Assembly: GCA_024409025.1 (NCBI GenBank) | Contig: JAKSUM010000099.1 | Coordinates: forward strand, 1-5,550 | DNA length: 5,550 nt | Direction: 5' to 3' | Source of the DNA: a bacterium | Lineage (GTDB): Bacteria; Vulcanimicrobiota; CADAWZ01 | Part shown: positions 5,530 through 5,550 of the stretch, one piece after another | Position numbering within the stretch: the first letter of the stretch is position 1 | How the letters are laid out: every line of letters starts with the position of its first letter | Program-made: the position numbers and the translations under genes | Notes under the pieces: model-generated | Told to the model about the DNA's origin: nothing | What the model saw: only the letters and a program-made list of their open reading frames with translations | Database searches by the model: none

Positions 5530-5550
5530 GTATTCGAGCTTACAGGCACA

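Noticed and set aside
5004..5549. Minus-strand open frame of 181 codons opposite birA
   Set aside because: It mirrors the BirA coding sequence, is rich in Ser and Pro as antisense frames often are, and extends across the birA promoter and RBS.

Overview
The window holds five protein genes from an unidentified bacterium. Four lie on the minus strand and one, a biotin protein ligase gene, on the plus strand at the right edge. Shine-Dalgarno sites, sigma-70-type promoter hexamers, hairpin/U-tract terminators and a Sec signal peptide all point to Bacteria. Base composition looks intermediate, with AT-rich intergenic DNA. I could not assign a phylum from the sequence. There is no rRNA, tRNA, CRISPR array, transposon or integrase, and no gene-free stretch longer than about 215 bases.

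Layout, left to right. Positions 1-152 are non-coding or at most hold the tail of a neighbouring gene. They carry two strong terminator hairpins and one weak one, stacked downstream of the first gene. Positions 153-1916 (minus) encode a two-domain 5'-nucleotidase/UshA-type metallophosphatase. It has an unusual signal-peptide-free N-terminal extension of about 100 residues. Its own promoter (extended -10, 17-base spacer) and a strong RBS sit at 1917-2000. A terminator at 2053-2079 ends the next unit. Positions 2085-2867 (minus) encode a secreted protein of 260 residues from no family I recognise. A compact terminator with a UUCG-type loop (2890-2917) separates it from the gene upstream. Positions 2923-3879 (minus) encode a MoxR-family AAA+ ATPase. 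Its start overlaps by one base the stop of a PPP-like metallophosphatase gene at 3879-4850 (minus). The AT-rich divergent region 4851-5064 separates this gene from birA, which starts at 5065 (plus). The birA reading frame hits TAA at 5527-5529, about two thirds of the way through the expected catalytic and C-terminal domains.

The phosphatase and the MoxR ATPase are translationally linked (stop/start TAATG) and are best read as one operon. The secreted protein may be its distal member, reached by readthrough of the intervening terminator, since I see no clear promoter of its own. MoxR ATPases usually sit beside DUF58 and von Willebrand A genes. Those partners are absent here, so a link between the phosphatase, the ATPase and the secreted protein is only an inference from gene order. 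The nucleotidase and birA are separate transcription units.

Most of the window is ordinary. The points that deserve a second look are the in-frame stop in birA, the odd N-terminus of the nucleotidase, and the phosphatase-MoxR pairing with an attenuator-like terminator before the secreted protein. I do not see a convincing undescribed system.
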